DNA of 64,000 nt. Source: Bacillus timonensis. GTDB lineage: Bacteria > Bacillota > Bacilli > Bacillales > Bacillaceae_L. Positions 27,063 through 36,837 of the stretch are shown piece by piece (positions within the stretch are counted from its first letter, which is position 1; each line of letters starts with the position of its first letter). The position numbers and the translations under genes are program-made. The notes beneath the pieces were generated by a model. It searched no databases. It saw only the letters and a list, made by a program, of their open reading frames with translations, and was not told where the DNA came from. Where the stretch lies: the NCBI RefSeq assembly GCF_000285535.1, contig NZ_HE610989.1, positions 209,480 to 273,479 on the forward strand, read 5' to 3'.

Positions 27063-28541
27063 CTATTGTTTGAAAGGTTTTTGAGGGTGTACTATACTAG
27101 GTCTTAACTTTGCTCCAGGTACTGAAGTCCGAATTACAATTTGTAGCAATGCTTTAGCATTAAACGGTAAAAACGGCCATAAATATGGGGTATTTAAGGA
27201 GCGTATATTTGCCAAGAACAAGACATAGATAGTGCATCCAATAACAAATCCTGGCACCTTAAATATCGCAACTAGGACTAATAGAAATAATCTGGCTATC
27301 TTATTTGCTGCACTTAATTCATAACTTGGCGTTGCAAATGTACCCACAGCTGCAATGGCTACATAAAGAATCACTTCAGGTCCAAATAACCCAACATCAA
27401 TGGCAATTTGACCAATTAATGCGGCCGCAATTAAACCCATTGCAGTTGATAAGGGTGTTGGCGTATGTATAGCCGCCATCCTTAAAAACTCAATTCCCAT
27501 ATCTGCAAGGAATATTTGAAGGACAATAGGGATATTTGATTTTTCATTTGGGCCAATATAATCGATTGCTTTTGGTATCAAATCCGGCTCTAAAACAAAT
27601 AAAAACCAGAGTGGTAATAGAAAAATGGATGCGAGAATTCCAATAAACCTCGTCCACCTTAATAATGTACCAACTGCAGGAGCTTGACGATATTCTTCAG
27701 CATGTTGTACATGATGGAACATCGTAGTAGGGGTGATAATTACACTTGGTGACGTATCGACCATTATGATGACATGCCCCTCAAGTAAATGGGTTGCTGC
27801 AACATCAGGACGCTCTGTGTATCTAACCAACGGATATGGATTAAAGCCTTGATGAACGATAAATTCCTCAATTGTTTTATCCGCCATTGTTAGACCATCA
27901 ACATCAATTTTGCTCAGTTCCTTTTTAATAATCTCAACTAAATTCGGGTCAGCAACATCCTGAATATAGGAGACACAAATATCTGTCTTGGACCTTTCGC
28001 CGACCTGCATAATCTCATGTCGGAGCCTTTCATCCCGTATTCTTCTTCTTGTTAATGCACAATTCACGATAATGTTTTCTACATATCCATCTCGAGCCCC
28101 ACGGATTACTTTTTCAGTATCCGGCTCTTGCGGTGTTCTTCCTGGATAACTTCGTACATCAACAGCTAATCCTGAATCTTCACCTTCAACTAAAAAGAGG
28201 ATAAGACCTGACAAGATTGTATCTACTGCTTCATCTAAATTTTTGATTGTACTTACTTGTTGATGGATAAGACGATTTTCAATGATTTGGAAAGCCTGAT
28301 AAGAGTTCCTTTCATTATCATTGATATTTATTAATTCCTCTAAAATTTGAATAATAAATTGGGTGTCGCACAGTCCATTTAAAAAATAGAGATGAACTTC
28401 TTTATTTAAGATTTTAAATCTTCTAACCCCAACATCAAAGTTTTGAGTCCCTAAGCCTATACGTGATTCAAAATATTTGTCGTTTTTGACTATATCAGGA
28501 GAGATTGGAGTCTTCCCAGAATTCTTTTCCTTTCCGATCAT
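27063..28541 (-). CDS. spoVAF: Stage V sporulation protein AF, GerA-family
   Basis: 492 residues. A soluble N-terminal half (about 1-240) is followed by a membrane half with several helices, the GerA/SpoVAF family plan ([59 protein letters not shown]). It sits in the inner spore membrane and takes part in germination. ATG 28541 has AAGGAG 5 nt before; it overlaps spoVAEA by 47 bp. Last gene of the operon. Confidence 0.95.
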   Translation of the reverse strand: MIGKEKNSGKTPISPDIVKNDKYFESRIGLGTQNFDVGVRRFKILNKEVHLYFLNGLCDTQFIIQILEELININDNERNSYQAFQIIENRLIHQQVSTIKNLDEAVDTILSGLILFLVEGEDSGLAVDVRSYPGRTPQEPDTEKVIRGARDGYVENIIVNCALTRRRIRDERLRHEIMQVGERSKTDICVSYIQDVADPNLVEIIKKELSKIDVDGLTMADKTIEEFIVHQGFNPYPLVRYTERPDVAATHLLEGHVIIMVDTSPSVIITPTTMFHHVQHAEEYRQAPAVGTLLRWTRFIGILASIFLLPLWFLFVLEPDLIPKAIDYIGPNEKSNIPIVLQIFLADMGIEFLRMAAIHTPTPLSTAMGLIAAALIGQIAIDVGLFGPEVILYVAIAAVGTFATPSYELSAANKIARLFLLVLVAIFKVPGFVIGCTIYVLFLANIRSLNTPYLWPFLPFNAKALLQIVIRTSVPGAKLRPSIVHPQKPFKQ

Positions 28542-29103
28542 AACCACTCCTTTCGAGTATTAGATCCACTGCCTTTCTTGTAATGGGTGCACCGATTTTA
28601 CGATCATCTTTACGTGCCATTTTCCCAATATCTCCAATACCTACAATAATCGGAACATCAAGTTTATCTAAACAATATACGGTATCACCATTTATCCGAC
28701 CTATATCATATTCAGTGACTCCGCTTTTATCGACACCGTATTCTGTTAAGTTACCATCGCGATCGATACAAATATCAACTTTTGTCCATTCTGTTTGATG
28801 GGTTTTCGCGGCAACTGCAATAACGCCTAACACTTCAATTTTAGGGTGCCTTGCGACATCCATTAATGCTTGCTCACCCTTTCCTTCCCCTAAAAAACCA
28901 CTATCATCAAACATAACAAATACAGGATCTTGGGGTGTTTGAAGAATGTAATCCACAATTTCTTTTCCTGTTAATGTTGTTGGGTTCCCTTGTGATTTGG
29001 AAATACATCGTCCCCCTACTTCTTTGGCAACATATTCTAATGTTTTTTGTGCATATTCATCCCCATCTGTTACTAGAATCACTCTTCTCCTTGTTTCATC
29101 CAT
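28495..29103 (-). CDS. spoVAEA: Stage V sporulation protein AEA
   Basis: 202 residues, soluble, beginning [25 protein letters not shown]1881-like stage V protein with conserved [20 protein letters not shown] and [22 protein letters not shown]. Part of the operon that imports and releases dipicolinic acid. Its 3' end runs 47 bp into spoVAF and it begins 5 bp after spoVAEB, so the three are tightly coupled. Confidence 0.93.
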   Translation of the reverse strand: MDETRRRVILVTDGDEYAQKTLEYVAKEVGGRCISKSQGNPTTLTGKEIVDYILQTPQDPVFVMFDDSGFLGEGKGEQALMDVARHPKIEVLGVIAVAAKTHQTEWTKVDICIDRDGNLTEYGVDKSGVTEYDIGRINGDTVYCLDKLDVPIIVGIGDIGKMARKDDRKIGAPITRKAVDLILERSGYDRKGKEFWEDSNLS

Positions 29104-29108
29104 AAATC

Positions 29109-29459
29109 CTATCCTTTCGCTCTGAAAATCAGTGCAATTAAGAAAGAGAACAATATCGCCGAAGATATTCCAGCAGAAGTCAATTCAAAAATCCCCATTG
29201 CGATACCAATAAACCCATGTTCTTCTGCACTTTGCATCGCACCGTGTAAAAGTGAATGACCAAAACTTGTAATTGGAACCGTTGCTCCCGCTCCTGCAAA
29301 CCTAATTAAGTTATCGTATAAATTAAAACCATCTAAGATTGATCCTGCTACGACAAAAATACTCATCACATGAGCAGGTGTTAATTTTGCAAAATCAAGT
29401 AAGAGCTGCCCTACCACACATATTGCTCCACCGACTAAAAATGCGTATAAATATTCCAT
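29109..29459 (-). CDS. spoVAEB: Stage V sporulation protein AEB (SpoVAE)
   Basis: 116 residues with about four membrane helices and motifs shared with Spo[54 protein letters not shown]. It is thought to form part of the dipicolinic acid channel in the inner forespore membrane. SD GAGGTGA. Repeat B copy 2 ends only 15 bp before its start, inside the operon. Confidence 0.94.
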   Translation of the reverse strand: MEYLYAFLVGGAICVVGQLLLDFAKLTPAHVMSIFVVAGSILDGFNLYDNLIRFAGAGATVPITSFGHSLLHGAMQSAEEHGFIGIAMGIFELTSAGISSAILFSFLIALIFRAKG

Positions 29460-29474
29460 TTCTTACTCACCTCT

Positions 29475-29660
29475 ATCAAATACGCCTTGACGTATTTGCG
29501 CCCGATTTTTTTCGAGCTTGCTCGAAAATTTTCCTTTTAAAAATCGAGGCATCCGCCGGAGGCATTAATTTTATTCAACTGGGGTTAGAACCCTTACTAA
29601 ATTTTATACTCCTAATACCATATAACCACTAATTAGGGAACTTATTTTGAATAAAATTAA
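29475..29660 (+). repeat. Interspersed repeat family B, copy 2, inside the spoVA operon
   Basis: Opens ATCAAATACGCCTTGACGTA-TTT, then CGATTTTTTTCGAGCTTGCTCG as nested hairpins, GGCATCCGCCGGAGGC-ATTAA, and ends with TTAATTTTATTC ... GAATAAAATTAA as inverted repeat. The last bases overlap the spoVAD stop codon. Compare copy 1 at 18747-18876. Confidence 0.75.
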
Positions 29661-30661
29661 ACACGTTCCAAAACTACACCATGTGCGATTGTAGGAATAG
29701 TTTCTTTCTGCTGAATCATTGTTGGACTGAGAAGCGCACCTGTTGCAACAATGAATGCCTTGTTAATATTTCCGCTAATGAGTTCTTTTACAATATGTCC
29801 ATACGTCACAATTGCTGAACAAGCACATCCACTTCCACCTGCAAATACTTCTTGGTCTGAATGATAAAGCATCAGCCCACAATCGTTATGTTTATTCCCT
29901 AAATCGTATCCTTCTTCTTTTACCATTTCTTTTAAAATTGGACTACCTACACCTGATAAGTCACCAGTAGCAATTAAGTCATATTCATCTGGATTGATAT
30001 TTAAATCTTTAAAATGTCGAGTAATAGTATCTGCAGCTGCTGGTGCCATTGCTGAACCGAGATCAAATGGGTTTGTAATTCCTAAATCAATCACTTTTCC
30101 AATTGTTGCAGAGGTAATCCGAATTGGCCCCTTCTCTTTACTCACTAATGCTGTGCCGCCACCAGTAGCTGTAAAGGTAGCAGTATCTGGTTTTTGTCCC
30201 CCATATTCGGTTGGATATCGAAATTGTCTTTCTGCAGTAGCATTATGACTACTCGTTGAGGCAAGAATTCTATTTGCAAATCCTCCATCAACAAGGGCTG
30301 AACCAACTGCAAGTGTCTCCATTGAAGTTGAGCAAGCCCCAAACATACAAATCAATGGGATTTGATGATGTCGAGCCGCATAGTTTGTTGTGACATTTTG
30401 ATTTAATAAGTCACCAGCTAAAAAAAAGTCAATATCGTCATTTGTTAAGTTAACCTTTTTCAAGCATGAATCAATGGATTCAACCATGAGTCTTCTTTCA
30501 GCAGATTCCCAAGAGTCTTCTCCACAATGTAAATCATCATATTTTATATCGAAACTTGAACCTAAAGGACCTAGACTTTCTTTTGGCCCTACAGCTGTTC
30601 CTGTTGAATTTAAATAGATTTGATTTTCAAATACCCATGTTTGTTTTCCAACTAACCTCAT
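29657..30661 (-). CDS. spoVAD: Stage V sporulation protein AD, dipicolinic acid-binding
   Basis: 334 residues with a thiolase-like fold (FGACSTSMETLAVGSALVDGG, SSHNATAERQFRYPTEYGGQKP, GGSGCACSAIV). SpoVAD binds dipicolinic acid directly and is needed for its uptake into the forespore. Highly similar to B. subtilis SpoVAD in order and length. Follows spoVAC by 23 bp; then the 197-bp gap to spoVAEB filled by repeat B. Confidence 0.96.
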   Translation of the reverse strand: MRLVGKQTWVFENQIYLNSTGTAVGPKESLGPLGSSFDIKYDDLHCGEDSWESAERRLMVESIDSCLKKVNLTNDDIDFFLAGDLLNQNVTTNYAARHHQIPLICMFGACSTSMETLAVGSALVDGGFANRILASTSSHNATAERQFRYPTEYGGQKPDTATFTATGGGTALVSKEKGPIRITSATIGKVIDLGITNPFDLGSAMAPAAADTITRHFKDLNINPDEYDLIATGDLSGVGSPILKEMVKEEGYDLGNKHNDCGLMLYHSDQEVFAGGSGCACSAIVTYGHIVKELISGNINKAFIVATGALLSPTMIQQKETIPTIAHGVVLERV

Positions 30662-30684
30662 TAAGGTTCACTCCTTGCACTCAT

Positions 30685-31146
30685 TCAAGAAATTGTGAGA
30701 TTAAAGAAATATCGAATAATCCCAACCACATATGCTGCAACTGCTCCAAATACGATAACACTTCCTGCTAGCTTAAACATATTGGTAGCAATCCCTAAAA
30801 CGATTCCCTCACTTTTATATTCCATCGCTGCACTTGTCATTGAGTTTGCAAATCCTGTTACAGGAACTGCCGACCCTGCCCCCGCGAATTGCCCGAGTTT
30901 GTCATATAAACCAAATCCCGTTAATATAGCTGAAATCAAGATTAGGGTTGCGACTGTTGGGTTACCGACGTCTTTTTCTGAGAAATGAAAGACGGTCATA
31001 TAGAAGTTTTGGATTCCTTGCCCGATACAGCAAATCGCTCCTCCAACAAGGAATGCTTTAAGACAATTTAGAAAGTATTTTGGTTTGGGCTGGTACTTTT
31101 TAATACTATTTTTATAATCGTCTTTTATTTTTTTCTTAGTAGCCAT
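30685..31146 (-). CDS. spoVAC: Stage V sporulation protein AC
   Basis: 153 residues from ATG 31146 (MATKKKIKDDY), close to the 150 of B. subtilis; the longer frame from TTG 31170 runs through the SD AAGGAG. Basic N-terminus, then four helices with [16 protein letters not shown] and FAGAGSAVPVTGFANSM. SpoVAC is a mechanosensitive-type channel for dipicolinic acid release. Confidence 0.95.
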   Translation of the reverse strand: MATKKKIKDDYKNSIKKYQPKPKYFLNCLKAFLVGGAICCIGQGIQNFYMTVFHFSEKDVGNPTVATLILISAILTGFGLYDKLGQFAGAGSAVPVTGFANSMTSAAMEYKSEGIVLGIATNMFKLAGSVIVFGAVAAYVVGIIRYFFNLTIS

Positions 31147-31185
31147 TTCCTGTCCACTCCTTGTATACAAATAACAAAAAATAAA

Positions 31186-31605
31186 TTATTTCACATAGTA
31201 CATCCATTGGAATAACGAACCTACGATTTTTCCGAAAACAATCGCCATGACTAACATTACAATTTTATTTTCAATGCCTATCCGTTTTGCTAATATCGGA
31301 AATACATTGAGTACTTCAGTAAGAGCAGCAGCCAACATCCCAACGAATATTCCACTTGCTAATCCTACTGGAAGTACAATTAAATCCCATAAATAAAAAA
31401 CGTGATCATTAAGAGTAAACCAGCTACCAAAAACAGCGCCGAGTACGACACCCCATTCATAGTAACGAATGTATTTCATCGTTTTCGTTAACTGTGTAAG
31501 CCTTGGAATGATTCCTAATACAGCTAAAAAGGCAACAAATCCTCCTCCAACTGCTAGTCCACTTCCTAAACCGATAAACATAATGAGTAGAACTTTAATT
31601 GTCAT
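31186..31605 (-). CDS. spoVAB: Stage V sporulation protein AB
   Basis: 139 residues, a small membrane protein with about four helices; conserved FIGLGSGLAVGGGFVAFLAV and LGIIPRLTQLTKTM. Required with the other SpoVA proteins for dipicolinic acid transport. The start lies inside the end of spoVAA (11-bp overlap). Confidence 0.93.
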   Translation of the reverse strand: MTIKVLLIMFIGLGSGLAVGGGFVAFLAVLGIIPRLTQLTKTMKYIRYYEWGVVLGAVFGSWFTLNDHVFYLWDLIVLPVGLASGIFVGMLAAALTEVLNVFPILAKRIGIENKIVMLVMAIVFGKIVGSLFQWMYYVK

Positions 31606-32215
31606 CGATGTGTTTCATACTTTCTTTGTTTTCTGTAAGGATAAGATAATTATCTAAATCCTGCTGGTAATTAAACATCTCTACTTCTAGTGGACTTGGT
31701 TCTTCGTTAAGACGTTTACGGAAAAAGTGATTGAAAAATAAAATCATTCCTAAGCCTAAGCCTAAAGAATATGGTATTTGAAAAAGTAGCGGCTTTGGAA
31801 CCACATCACCTGTAATCATCGTGTAGATTCGAAGGTGTACTTCCCTCATTGAAACATCTTCATGGAAATTCATCATGGTGAGTGCTGCTCCAACAAATAA
31901 TAAAAACCAAACAGCGATAAACAGTGCAGGCGCAAACCTTTTTTTCTTTATTGCAACTTCAATAATCGTTTGCGCAGGTCCTACCGTTTGAATATCGATT
32001 TGAGGAAATCGTCTCCTGATTTGATCAATGACCTTCATGACATCGATCACTACGATATTTTTATCTTTCTTGCTTACCTGGTAAATAACAATGTTTTTAA
32101 TCTCCTCAGCGACTTTTTCCTCGGCACTTATTTGCATGATTTGTCCAATTTTTACTGTTGCATTGGGTTGAACCAGTACGCGATGGCGCATTCGAACATA
32201 AATTGATTTTTCCAT
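31595..32215 (-). CDS. spoVAA: Stage V sporulation protein AA
   Basis: 206 residues from ATG 32215, the same length as B. subtilis SpoVAA; a frame from 32224 adds three residues over the SD. The soluble N-terminal domain (MEKSIYVRMRHRVLV ... VAEEIKNIVIY) is followed by two membrane helices (about 108-128 and 150-170). First gene of the spoVA operon, 37 bp after a sigma-G-type promoter. Confidence 0.94.
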   Translation of the reverse strand: MEKSIYVRMRHRVLVQPNATVKIGQIMQISAEEKVAEEIKNIVIYQVSKKDKNIVVIDVMKVIDQIRRRFPQIDIQTVGPAQTIIEVAIKKKRFAPALFIAVWFLLFVGAALTMMNFHEDVSMREVHLRIYTMITGDVVPKPLLFQIPYSLGLGLGMILFFNHFFRKRLNEEPSPLEVEMFNYQQDLDNYLILTENKESMKHIDDN

Positions 32216-32252
32216 CACTCTCACACCCTACACATTGTTTTCCTTATACATG

Positions 32253-32281
32253 TAGTATGTTAAATCTTACTTATCTAATGC
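32253..32281 (-). promoter_or_regulatory. Sigma-G-type promoter of the spoVA operon
   Basis: On the minus strand -35 GCATT (32277-32281), 17 bp, -10 CATACTA (32253-32259). The -10 fits the sigma-G consensus CATnMTA exactly. The spoVA operon is known to be forespore-expressed through sigma-G. Confidence 0.65.
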
Positions 32282-32326
32282 GAATGGACCTCAAACTCCA
32301 ATAATTACCACAGTTTTGAAAACGAA

Positions 32327-32361
32327 AAAGACCGAATGGATTATACATCCATTCGGTCTTT
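32327..32361 (-). terminator. Terminator of the spoIIA operon
   Basis: AAAGACCGAATGGA and TCCATTCGGTCTTT form a 14-bp stem, followed by TT on the minus strand, overlapping the sigF stop. Confidence 0.9.
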
Positions 32362-33099
32362 CATTTGTTGTAATATTTTTTTCTCAAGCCTCGATACTTG
32401 AACTTGAGAAATACCAAGCCTAGTCGCGACTTCGGATTGAGTCTGATCCTTGTAATAGCGTAGGAAAACGATTAGTCTCTCACGCTCGTCAAGCTCGCGA
32501 ATTGCTTCCTTTAACGCAATTTTATCAAACCATTTTGTTTCATTATTATCTGCTATTTGATCAAGTAATGTAATCGGGTCCCCATCATTTTCATAGACGG
32601 TCTCATGAATCGATGAAGGTGCTCGGCTTGCCTCTTGGGCTAAAACAACATCTTCAGGAGTGATTTCCAAGTACTCTGCAATCTCAGCAATCGTCGGTAC
32701 CCTGCCAAACTGCTTAGACAACTCATCCCTGGCTTTTCGGATTTTATTTCCAGTCTCCTTTAATGAACGACTCACCTTTACCGTCCCATCATCTCTTATA
32801 AACCGCTGGATTTCACCGATAATCATTGGTACAGCGTAGGTAGAAAATTTTACATCATATGACAAATCAAATTTATCAACTGACTTTAGAAGTCCAATGC
32901 AGCCTATTTGAAACAAATCATCTGGTTCATAGCCTCGATTTAAAAATCGTTGTACAACAGACCAAACTAACCTCATGTTCTTTTGGACGATTAAATCACG
33001 CGCTTCTTGTCGTCCCTCTTGGCTAAGTTTGATTAAATTCTTAACCTCACTGTCCTTTAAATACGTTTCACTTTTGTTGTTCTTGACCTCCACATCCAT
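32341..33099 (-). CDS. sigF: Forespore sigma factor SigF
   Basis: 252 residues from ATG 33099 (MDVEVKNN; AAGGAGA about 9 nt before). Sigma-70 regions: 2 (NMRLVWSVVQRFLNRGYEPDDLFQIG, then GLLKSVDKFD), 3 (FIRDDGTVKVSRSLKE) and 4 (QTQSEVATRLGISQVQVSRLEKK). It starts forespore gene expression once released from SpoIIAB. Third gene of spoIIAA-spoIIAB-sigF. Confidence 0.97.
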   Translation of the reverse strand: MDVEVKNNKSETYLKDSEVKNLIKLSQEGRQEARDLIVQKNMRLVWSVVQRFLNRGYEPDDLFQIGCIGLLKSVDKFDLSYDVKFSTYAVPMIIGEIQRFIRDDGTVKVSRSLKETGNKIRKARDELSKQFGRVPTIAEIAEYLEITPEDVVLAQEASRAPSSIHETVYENDGDPITLLDQIADNNETKWFDKIALKEAIRELDERERLIVFLRYYKDQTQSEVATRLGISQVQVSRLEKKILQQMKDRMDV

Positions 33100-33111
33100 T
33101 GGCAAGTCTCC

Positions 33112-33552
33112 TTAATTGCATAACGCTTTACTCTTTGATAAATGCTTTGTTAGCCGTAATGTTGTACCTCTTGCTGAACCTGTTTCTACTTCAAACTCAT
33201 CCATGAAATTTTCCATGATTGTAAAGCCCATACCTGATCGTTCGAGCTCTGGTTTTGTTGTAAACAATGGCTGCCTTGCTTCCTCGAGATTGTTGATTCC
33301 AATTCCTTCATCTCTAATGGTGATATACACAGTACCGTCTTCAATTTTGCACGAAATATAAACAATCCCACTTGGATCACTTTCATATCCATGAATAATT
33401 GAGTTTGTTACGGCCTCAGACACAACTGTCTTAATTTCTGTTAGTTCGTCTAAGGTTGGATCAAGTTGTGTAATAAATGCTGCTACTGCTACACGAGCAA
33501 ATGACTCATTTTGGCTTAGTGCCGAAAATTGAAGGTGCATCTCGTTTTTCAT
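33112..33552 (-). CDS. spoIIAB: Anti-sigma F factor and kinase SpoIIAB
   Basis: 146 residues of the GHKL kinase fold: [12 protein letters not shown] (N box), IRDEGIGI (G1) and [14 protein letters not shown] (G2). It binds sigma-F in the presence of ATP and phosphorylates SpoIIAA on serine. The start overlaps the spoIIAA stop (TAATG) and sigF follows 12 bp later. Confidence 0.97.
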   Translation of the reverse strand: MKNEMHLQFSALSQNESFARVAVAAFITQLDPTLDELTEIKTVVSEAVTNSIIHGYESDPSGIVYISCKIEDGTVYITIRDEGIGINNLEEARQPLFTTKPELERSGMGFTIMENFMDEFEVETGSARGTTLRLTKHLSKSKALCN

Positions 33553-33902
33553 TACGCCACCCCCAATGACTGAAGCGCAAAAGACTCATCACGCTCTAAT
33601 CGAATGATCTTGAATAGGCCAGACATTTCAAATAAACGTTCGATTTGCAGGGAAATGGAACAAACGACCATTTCTCCGCCTAAATTTTTGATTTGCTTAT
33701 ATCTTCCTAAAATGACACCTAATCCTGAGCTATCCATAAAAGTAAGCTTTTCAAGATTCAATAAGATGTGATTAATTTCATTGTTTTCAATTATATCTGT
33801 TACCTTTAACCTTAATTCCTCAGCTGTATGATGGTCTAGTTCACCAGTAAGCCGAATGCATAACACATTGTGTTTAACCTCAAGTTCAATACCAAGACTC
33901 AC
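33552..33902 (-). CDS. spoIIAA: Anti-anti-sigma factor SpoIIAA
   Basis: 116 residues from GTG 33902; AAGGAGG lies 9 nt before it. The longer frame from 33956 reads through the leader. STAS domain with the phosphorylated Ser58 in [16 protein letters not shown]. Unphosphorylated SpoIIAA removes SpoIIAB from sigma-F. First gene of the operon, 28 bp behind a sigma-H-type promoter's expected start. Confidence 0.97.
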   Translation of the reverse strand: MSLGIELEVKHNVLCIRLTGELDHHTAEELRLKVTDIIENNEINHILLNLEKLTFMDSSGLGVILGRYKQIKNLGGEMVVCSISLQIERLFEMSGLFKIIRLERDESFALQSLGVA

Positions 33903-33937
33903 TTTACAATGCCTCCTTAAAATCGTATAGAGAGTCT

Positions 33938-33965
33938 TTTCGCTATTGACACACAAGAATCCTTC
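33938..33965 (-). promoter_or_regulatory. Sigma-H-type promoter of the spoIIA operon
   Basis: On the minus strand GAAGGATTC (33957-33965), 12 bp, AGCGAAA (33938-33944). This fits the sigma-H pattern RnAGGAwww-N12-RnnGAAT with one mismatch in each half. The B. subtilis spoIIA operon is sigma-H dependent. Confidence 0.65.
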
Positions 33966-34007
33966 TAGTTGACAAAACTAGTGTTCATTCGGCAAAAAAC
34001 ACTGAAA

Positions 34008-34187
34008 TGCGCAAGCTCCTTGATCAGCCGCGACAAGTACAAGACGAGCTGGCTAGAAGGTTGTTCATTGGCCTTCTTGACAGATTGGCTTGTGAACTCG
34101 AGTTGTTTAAAGCAAAGCTTTACGCAAGATACTCGCCGAAAGCCTTTTCATGGTAAAAACTAGCTAGGCGTTGGAGCTAGACATCAC
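34008..34187 (+). repeat. Interspersed repeat family A, copy 2
   Basis: Begins GCGCAAGCTCCTTGATCAGC and ends GCGTTGGAGCTAGAC, the same termini as copy 3. The inside differs from copies 1 and 3, with a short hairpin around AGAAGG / CCTTCT. It fills the dacF-spoIIAA gap, upstream of the spoIIA sigma-H promoter. Confidence 0.75.
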
Positions 34188-34201
34188 GAACCTTTAAAAA
34201 A

Positions 34202-35365
34202 TTAAGGAGTTTTATTAAACGATCCCATTGTACGTTTAAATAGTTTCCACCAGCTAGCAGCATCGATATCTTTTCCAGCTACAAGTGGACTTTCACTTAC
34301 TACTTTCCCATCCTTCTTAATTACCAATTTGCCTATTTCGTCACCTTTTTTGATAGGTGCATTTAATTTCTCATCCACAACAATTTCTTTTTGTACATCG
34401 TCAACTTTTTCACCTTTTTTCGTTAACAGTGATATTTGTTCTGATGTAACAAGCTTTATTTTCTTTTCACTGCCCTTACTTACCTTTGCTTCAGCAACTT
34501 CCTGGTTGCGTTCATATAAAGGGTGTGTCTTGTACTGACTAAAACCATAGTCAAGCATTTTCGTTACTTGAGCATTTCTCTCCTTTGGTGTTGGTGCTCC
34601 AAATATAACAGAGATTAAACGCATATCCTCTTTTTCAGCAGTAGCTGTTAAGCAATATTTTGCCTCTGTTGTAAAACCTGTTTTTAAGCCATCCACACCT
34701 GGATAGAATCTGACAAGACGATTTGTATTTACTAGCCAAAACTTATTATCAGAGTCTTGACGTAAATAATCTTCATATTTACCCGTAAATTTAGTGATTT
34801 CCTCGTATTTTAATAATTCCTTTGCCATGATTGCCATATCATGAGCTGAGCTAAAATGATTTTCTGCGGGAAGGCCTGTTGGATTTTGAAATACTGTATT
34901 TTTAAGGCCTAACTCCTTCACCTTGTTATTCATCATTTCAACAAACGCTTCTTCTGAACCAGCTATCTTTTCCGCCATGGCAACAGATGCATCATTGCCT
35001 GAACCGATTGCAATACCTTTTAACATCTCTTCAACTGTCATTTCTTCGCCTGGCTCAAGGAATATTTGTGATCCTCCCATTGATGCAGCATGTTCACTTG
35101 TTCTAACTTTCTCAGAAAAGGTGATACTACCTTTATCAAGGGCCTCCATGATTAACAGCATTGTCATGATTTTGGTCATGCTTGCTGGGGGAAGCTTTTC
35201 ATCACTGTTCTTTTCGTAAAGAATCTTCCCTGTATCACGTTCAATTAAAATGGCGGACTTTGCATTACTCGCCAAATCAACTGTTGATTCCTTAGCAGAA
35301 GCGAAAGGGCTAAAAGTAAAGATTAAGATTGTTGATAGTAACAGACTAAAAAATACGCGTTTCAT
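34202..35365 (-). CDS. dacF: D-alanyl-D-alanine carboxypeptidase DacF
   Basis: 387 residues, close to 389 in B. subtilis. Signal peptide 1-24 (ending SPFASA), serine peptidase domain with Ser62-x-x-Lys65 (SMTK), SGN in IGSGNDASVAMAE and KTG in GLKTGFTTEAKYC, then the C-terminal beta domain and an amphipathic tail. A forespore PBP that, with DacB, limits cortex cross-linking. Preceded by a sigma-F-type promoter. Confidence 0.95.
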   Translation of the reverse strand: MKRVFFSLLLSTILIFTFSPFASAKESTVDLASNAKSAILIERDTGKILYEKNSDEKLPPASMTKIMTMLLIMEALDKGSITFSEKVRTSEHAASMGGSQIFLEPGEEMTVEEMLKGIAIGSGNDASVAMAEKIAGSEEAFVEMMNNKVKELGLKNTVFQNPTGLPAENHFSSAHDMAIMAKELLKYEEITKFTGKYEDYLRQDSDNKFWLVNTNRLVRFYPGVDGLKTGFTTEAKYCLTATAEKEDMRLISVIFGAPTPKERNAQVTKMLDYGFSQYKTHPLYERNQEVAEAKVSKGSEKKIKLVTSEQISLLTKKGEKVDDVQKEIVVDEKLNAPIKKGDEIGKLVIKKDGKVVSESPLVAGKDIDAASWWKLFKRTMGSFNKTP

Positions 35366-35394
35366 CCCAAACCCTCCATTCTTTATACCCTCCC

Positions 35395-35422
35395 ATTTTT
35401 TCCAATAAATGAAAAATTATAC
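35395..35422 (-). promoter_or_regulatory. Sigma-F-type promoter of dacF
   Basis: On the minus strand GTATA (or GTGTA two bases earlier) is followed after 14-16 bp by GGAAAAAAT (35395-35403), fitting the sigma-F -10 GGnrAnAnT. dacF is a sigma-F gene in B. subtilis. Spacing depends on the -35 chosen. Confidence 0.5.
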
Positions 35423-35471
35423 ACAAAAAAGTTTGCGGTTTCTTGAACAGGATTTCTATAAAATAAAAAAA

Positions 35472-35492
35472 CCGAGGATAAAATATCCTCGG
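35472..35492 (-). terminator. Terminator of the deoB-pdp operon
   Basis: CCGAGGATA-ttt-TATCCTCGG followed by seven T on the minus strand, behind pdp. Confidence 0.88.
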
Positions 35493-35500
35493 AATGTTCA

Positions 35501-36802
35501 TTATGAAATCTTATCAATGATTAATGTTGGCGCCGTTACTGCATTTTGTGTAATTGTAATGCTTTCTAAAAGTTTCTTTTTAATTTCATCAATCTCTTCA
35601 AAATTACTATGGATCGTCACCAGAGACTCTCCCTTTGAAACCTTGTCTCCAATTTTTTTCCGGAGAACAAGACCAACCGCTAAATCAATAGTGGAATCCT
35701 TCGTTGCTCTTCCCGCACCTAAAAGCATGGCCACGGTACCGATTGAGTCAGCAATCATCTCTGATATATATCCATCTGTTTGGGCTTCCAGTTCAATTTG
35801 ATATTTTGCTTTTGGTAGCTTATCCGTGGAGTCCACAACAGAAGCATCACCGCCTTGTGATGCCAAAAAGGTTTTAAAGGTTTCGAGTGCTTTTCCATTT
35901 CGGATAGATTCTTCAAGCAAGCTTCTAGCCTCTTCAATAGATTTTGCCTTTTTTGCTAGAAGCACCATCTGGCTTCCTAAGACAAGGCAAAGCTCCCTTA
36001 AATCAGCAGGTCCATTCCCTTTTAATGTATCAATTGCCTCTTTAACTTCAAGTGCATTCCCAATCGCAAAACCAAGTGGCTGACTCATATCTGATATAAT
36101 TGCCATTGTATTTCTGCCTACATTATTCCCGATATCAACCATTGTTTTGGCCAATTCTTTTGCATCTTCCAAATCCTTCATAAAGGCGCCTGCACCAGTT
36201 TTTACGTCTAAAACAATGGCATCTGCTCCTGCTGCGATTTTCTTACTCATAATTGAACTAGCGATCAATGGAATACTATTAACAGTTGCAGTGACGTCTC
36301 TAAGCGAATACAGTTTTTTATCTGCAGGTGTTAAATTTCCACTCTGTCCTATAACGGCTACTTTATTTTGATTAACAAGCTGTATGAATTCATCATTAGT
36401 AATTTCAACATGAAACCCTGAAACTGACTCTAGCTTATCAATTGTTCCTCCTGTATGACCAAGACCTCTACCTGACATTTTTGCAACCGGAACACCAACT
36501 GATGCAACTAGGGGCGCAAGTACCAATGTTGTCGTATCACCGACACCACCTGTGCTATGCTTGTCAACCTTGATTCCTTGAATCCCAGAAAGATCAATTG
36601 TGTCACCAGACTGGACCATTGCCATTGTAAAATCGGCTTGTTCATGTTTTGTCATGCCCTTAAAATAAACCGCCATTGTAAAAGCGCTCATTTGATAGTC
36701 AGGTATAGTCCCTTTTGTATAACCGTCAATTACAAACGAAATTTCCTCAGTTGTTAATTCCAATCCATCACGTTTCTTCTCGATTAAATCAACCATTCTC
36801 AT
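35501..36802 (-). CDS. pdp: Pyrimidine-nucleoside phosphorylase
   Basis: 433 residues, the normal Pdp length. Motifs: [57 protein letters not shown] and [23 protein letters not shown]. It splits uridine and deoxynucleosides with phosphate in salvage. It follows deoB by 35 bp; the purine nucleoside phosphorylase gene (pupG) present here in relatives is absent. Confidence 0.96.
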   Translation of the reverse strand: MRMVDLIEKKRDGLELTTEEISFVIDGYTKGTIPDYQMSAFTMAVYFKGMTKHEQADFTMAMVQSGDTIDLSGIQGIKVDKHSTGGVGDTTTLVLAPLVASVGVPVAKMSGRGLGHTGGTIDKLESVSGFHVEITNDEFIQLVNQNKVAVIGQSGNLTPADKKLYSLRDVTATVNSIPLIASSIMSKKIAAGADAIVLDVKTGAGAFMKDLEDAKELAKTMVDIGNNVGRNTMAIISDMSQPLGFAIGNALEVKEAIDTLKGNGPADLRELCLVLGSQMVLLAKKAKSIEEARSLLEESIRNGKALETFKTFLASQGGDASVVDSTDKLPKAKYQIELEAQTDGYISEMIADSIGTVAMLLGAGRATKDSTIDLAVGLVLRKKIGDKVSKGESLVTIHSNFEEIDEIKKKLLESITITQNAVTAPTLIIDKIS

Positions 36803-36837
36803 TTGATAATCACCTTTTTCGTCCCATTGATTTGTTC

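Noticed and set aside
33966-34007. AGTGTT / AACACT inverted repeat as a terminator of dacF
   Set aside because: Stem of only six pairs with a long loop and no T run in the right direction.
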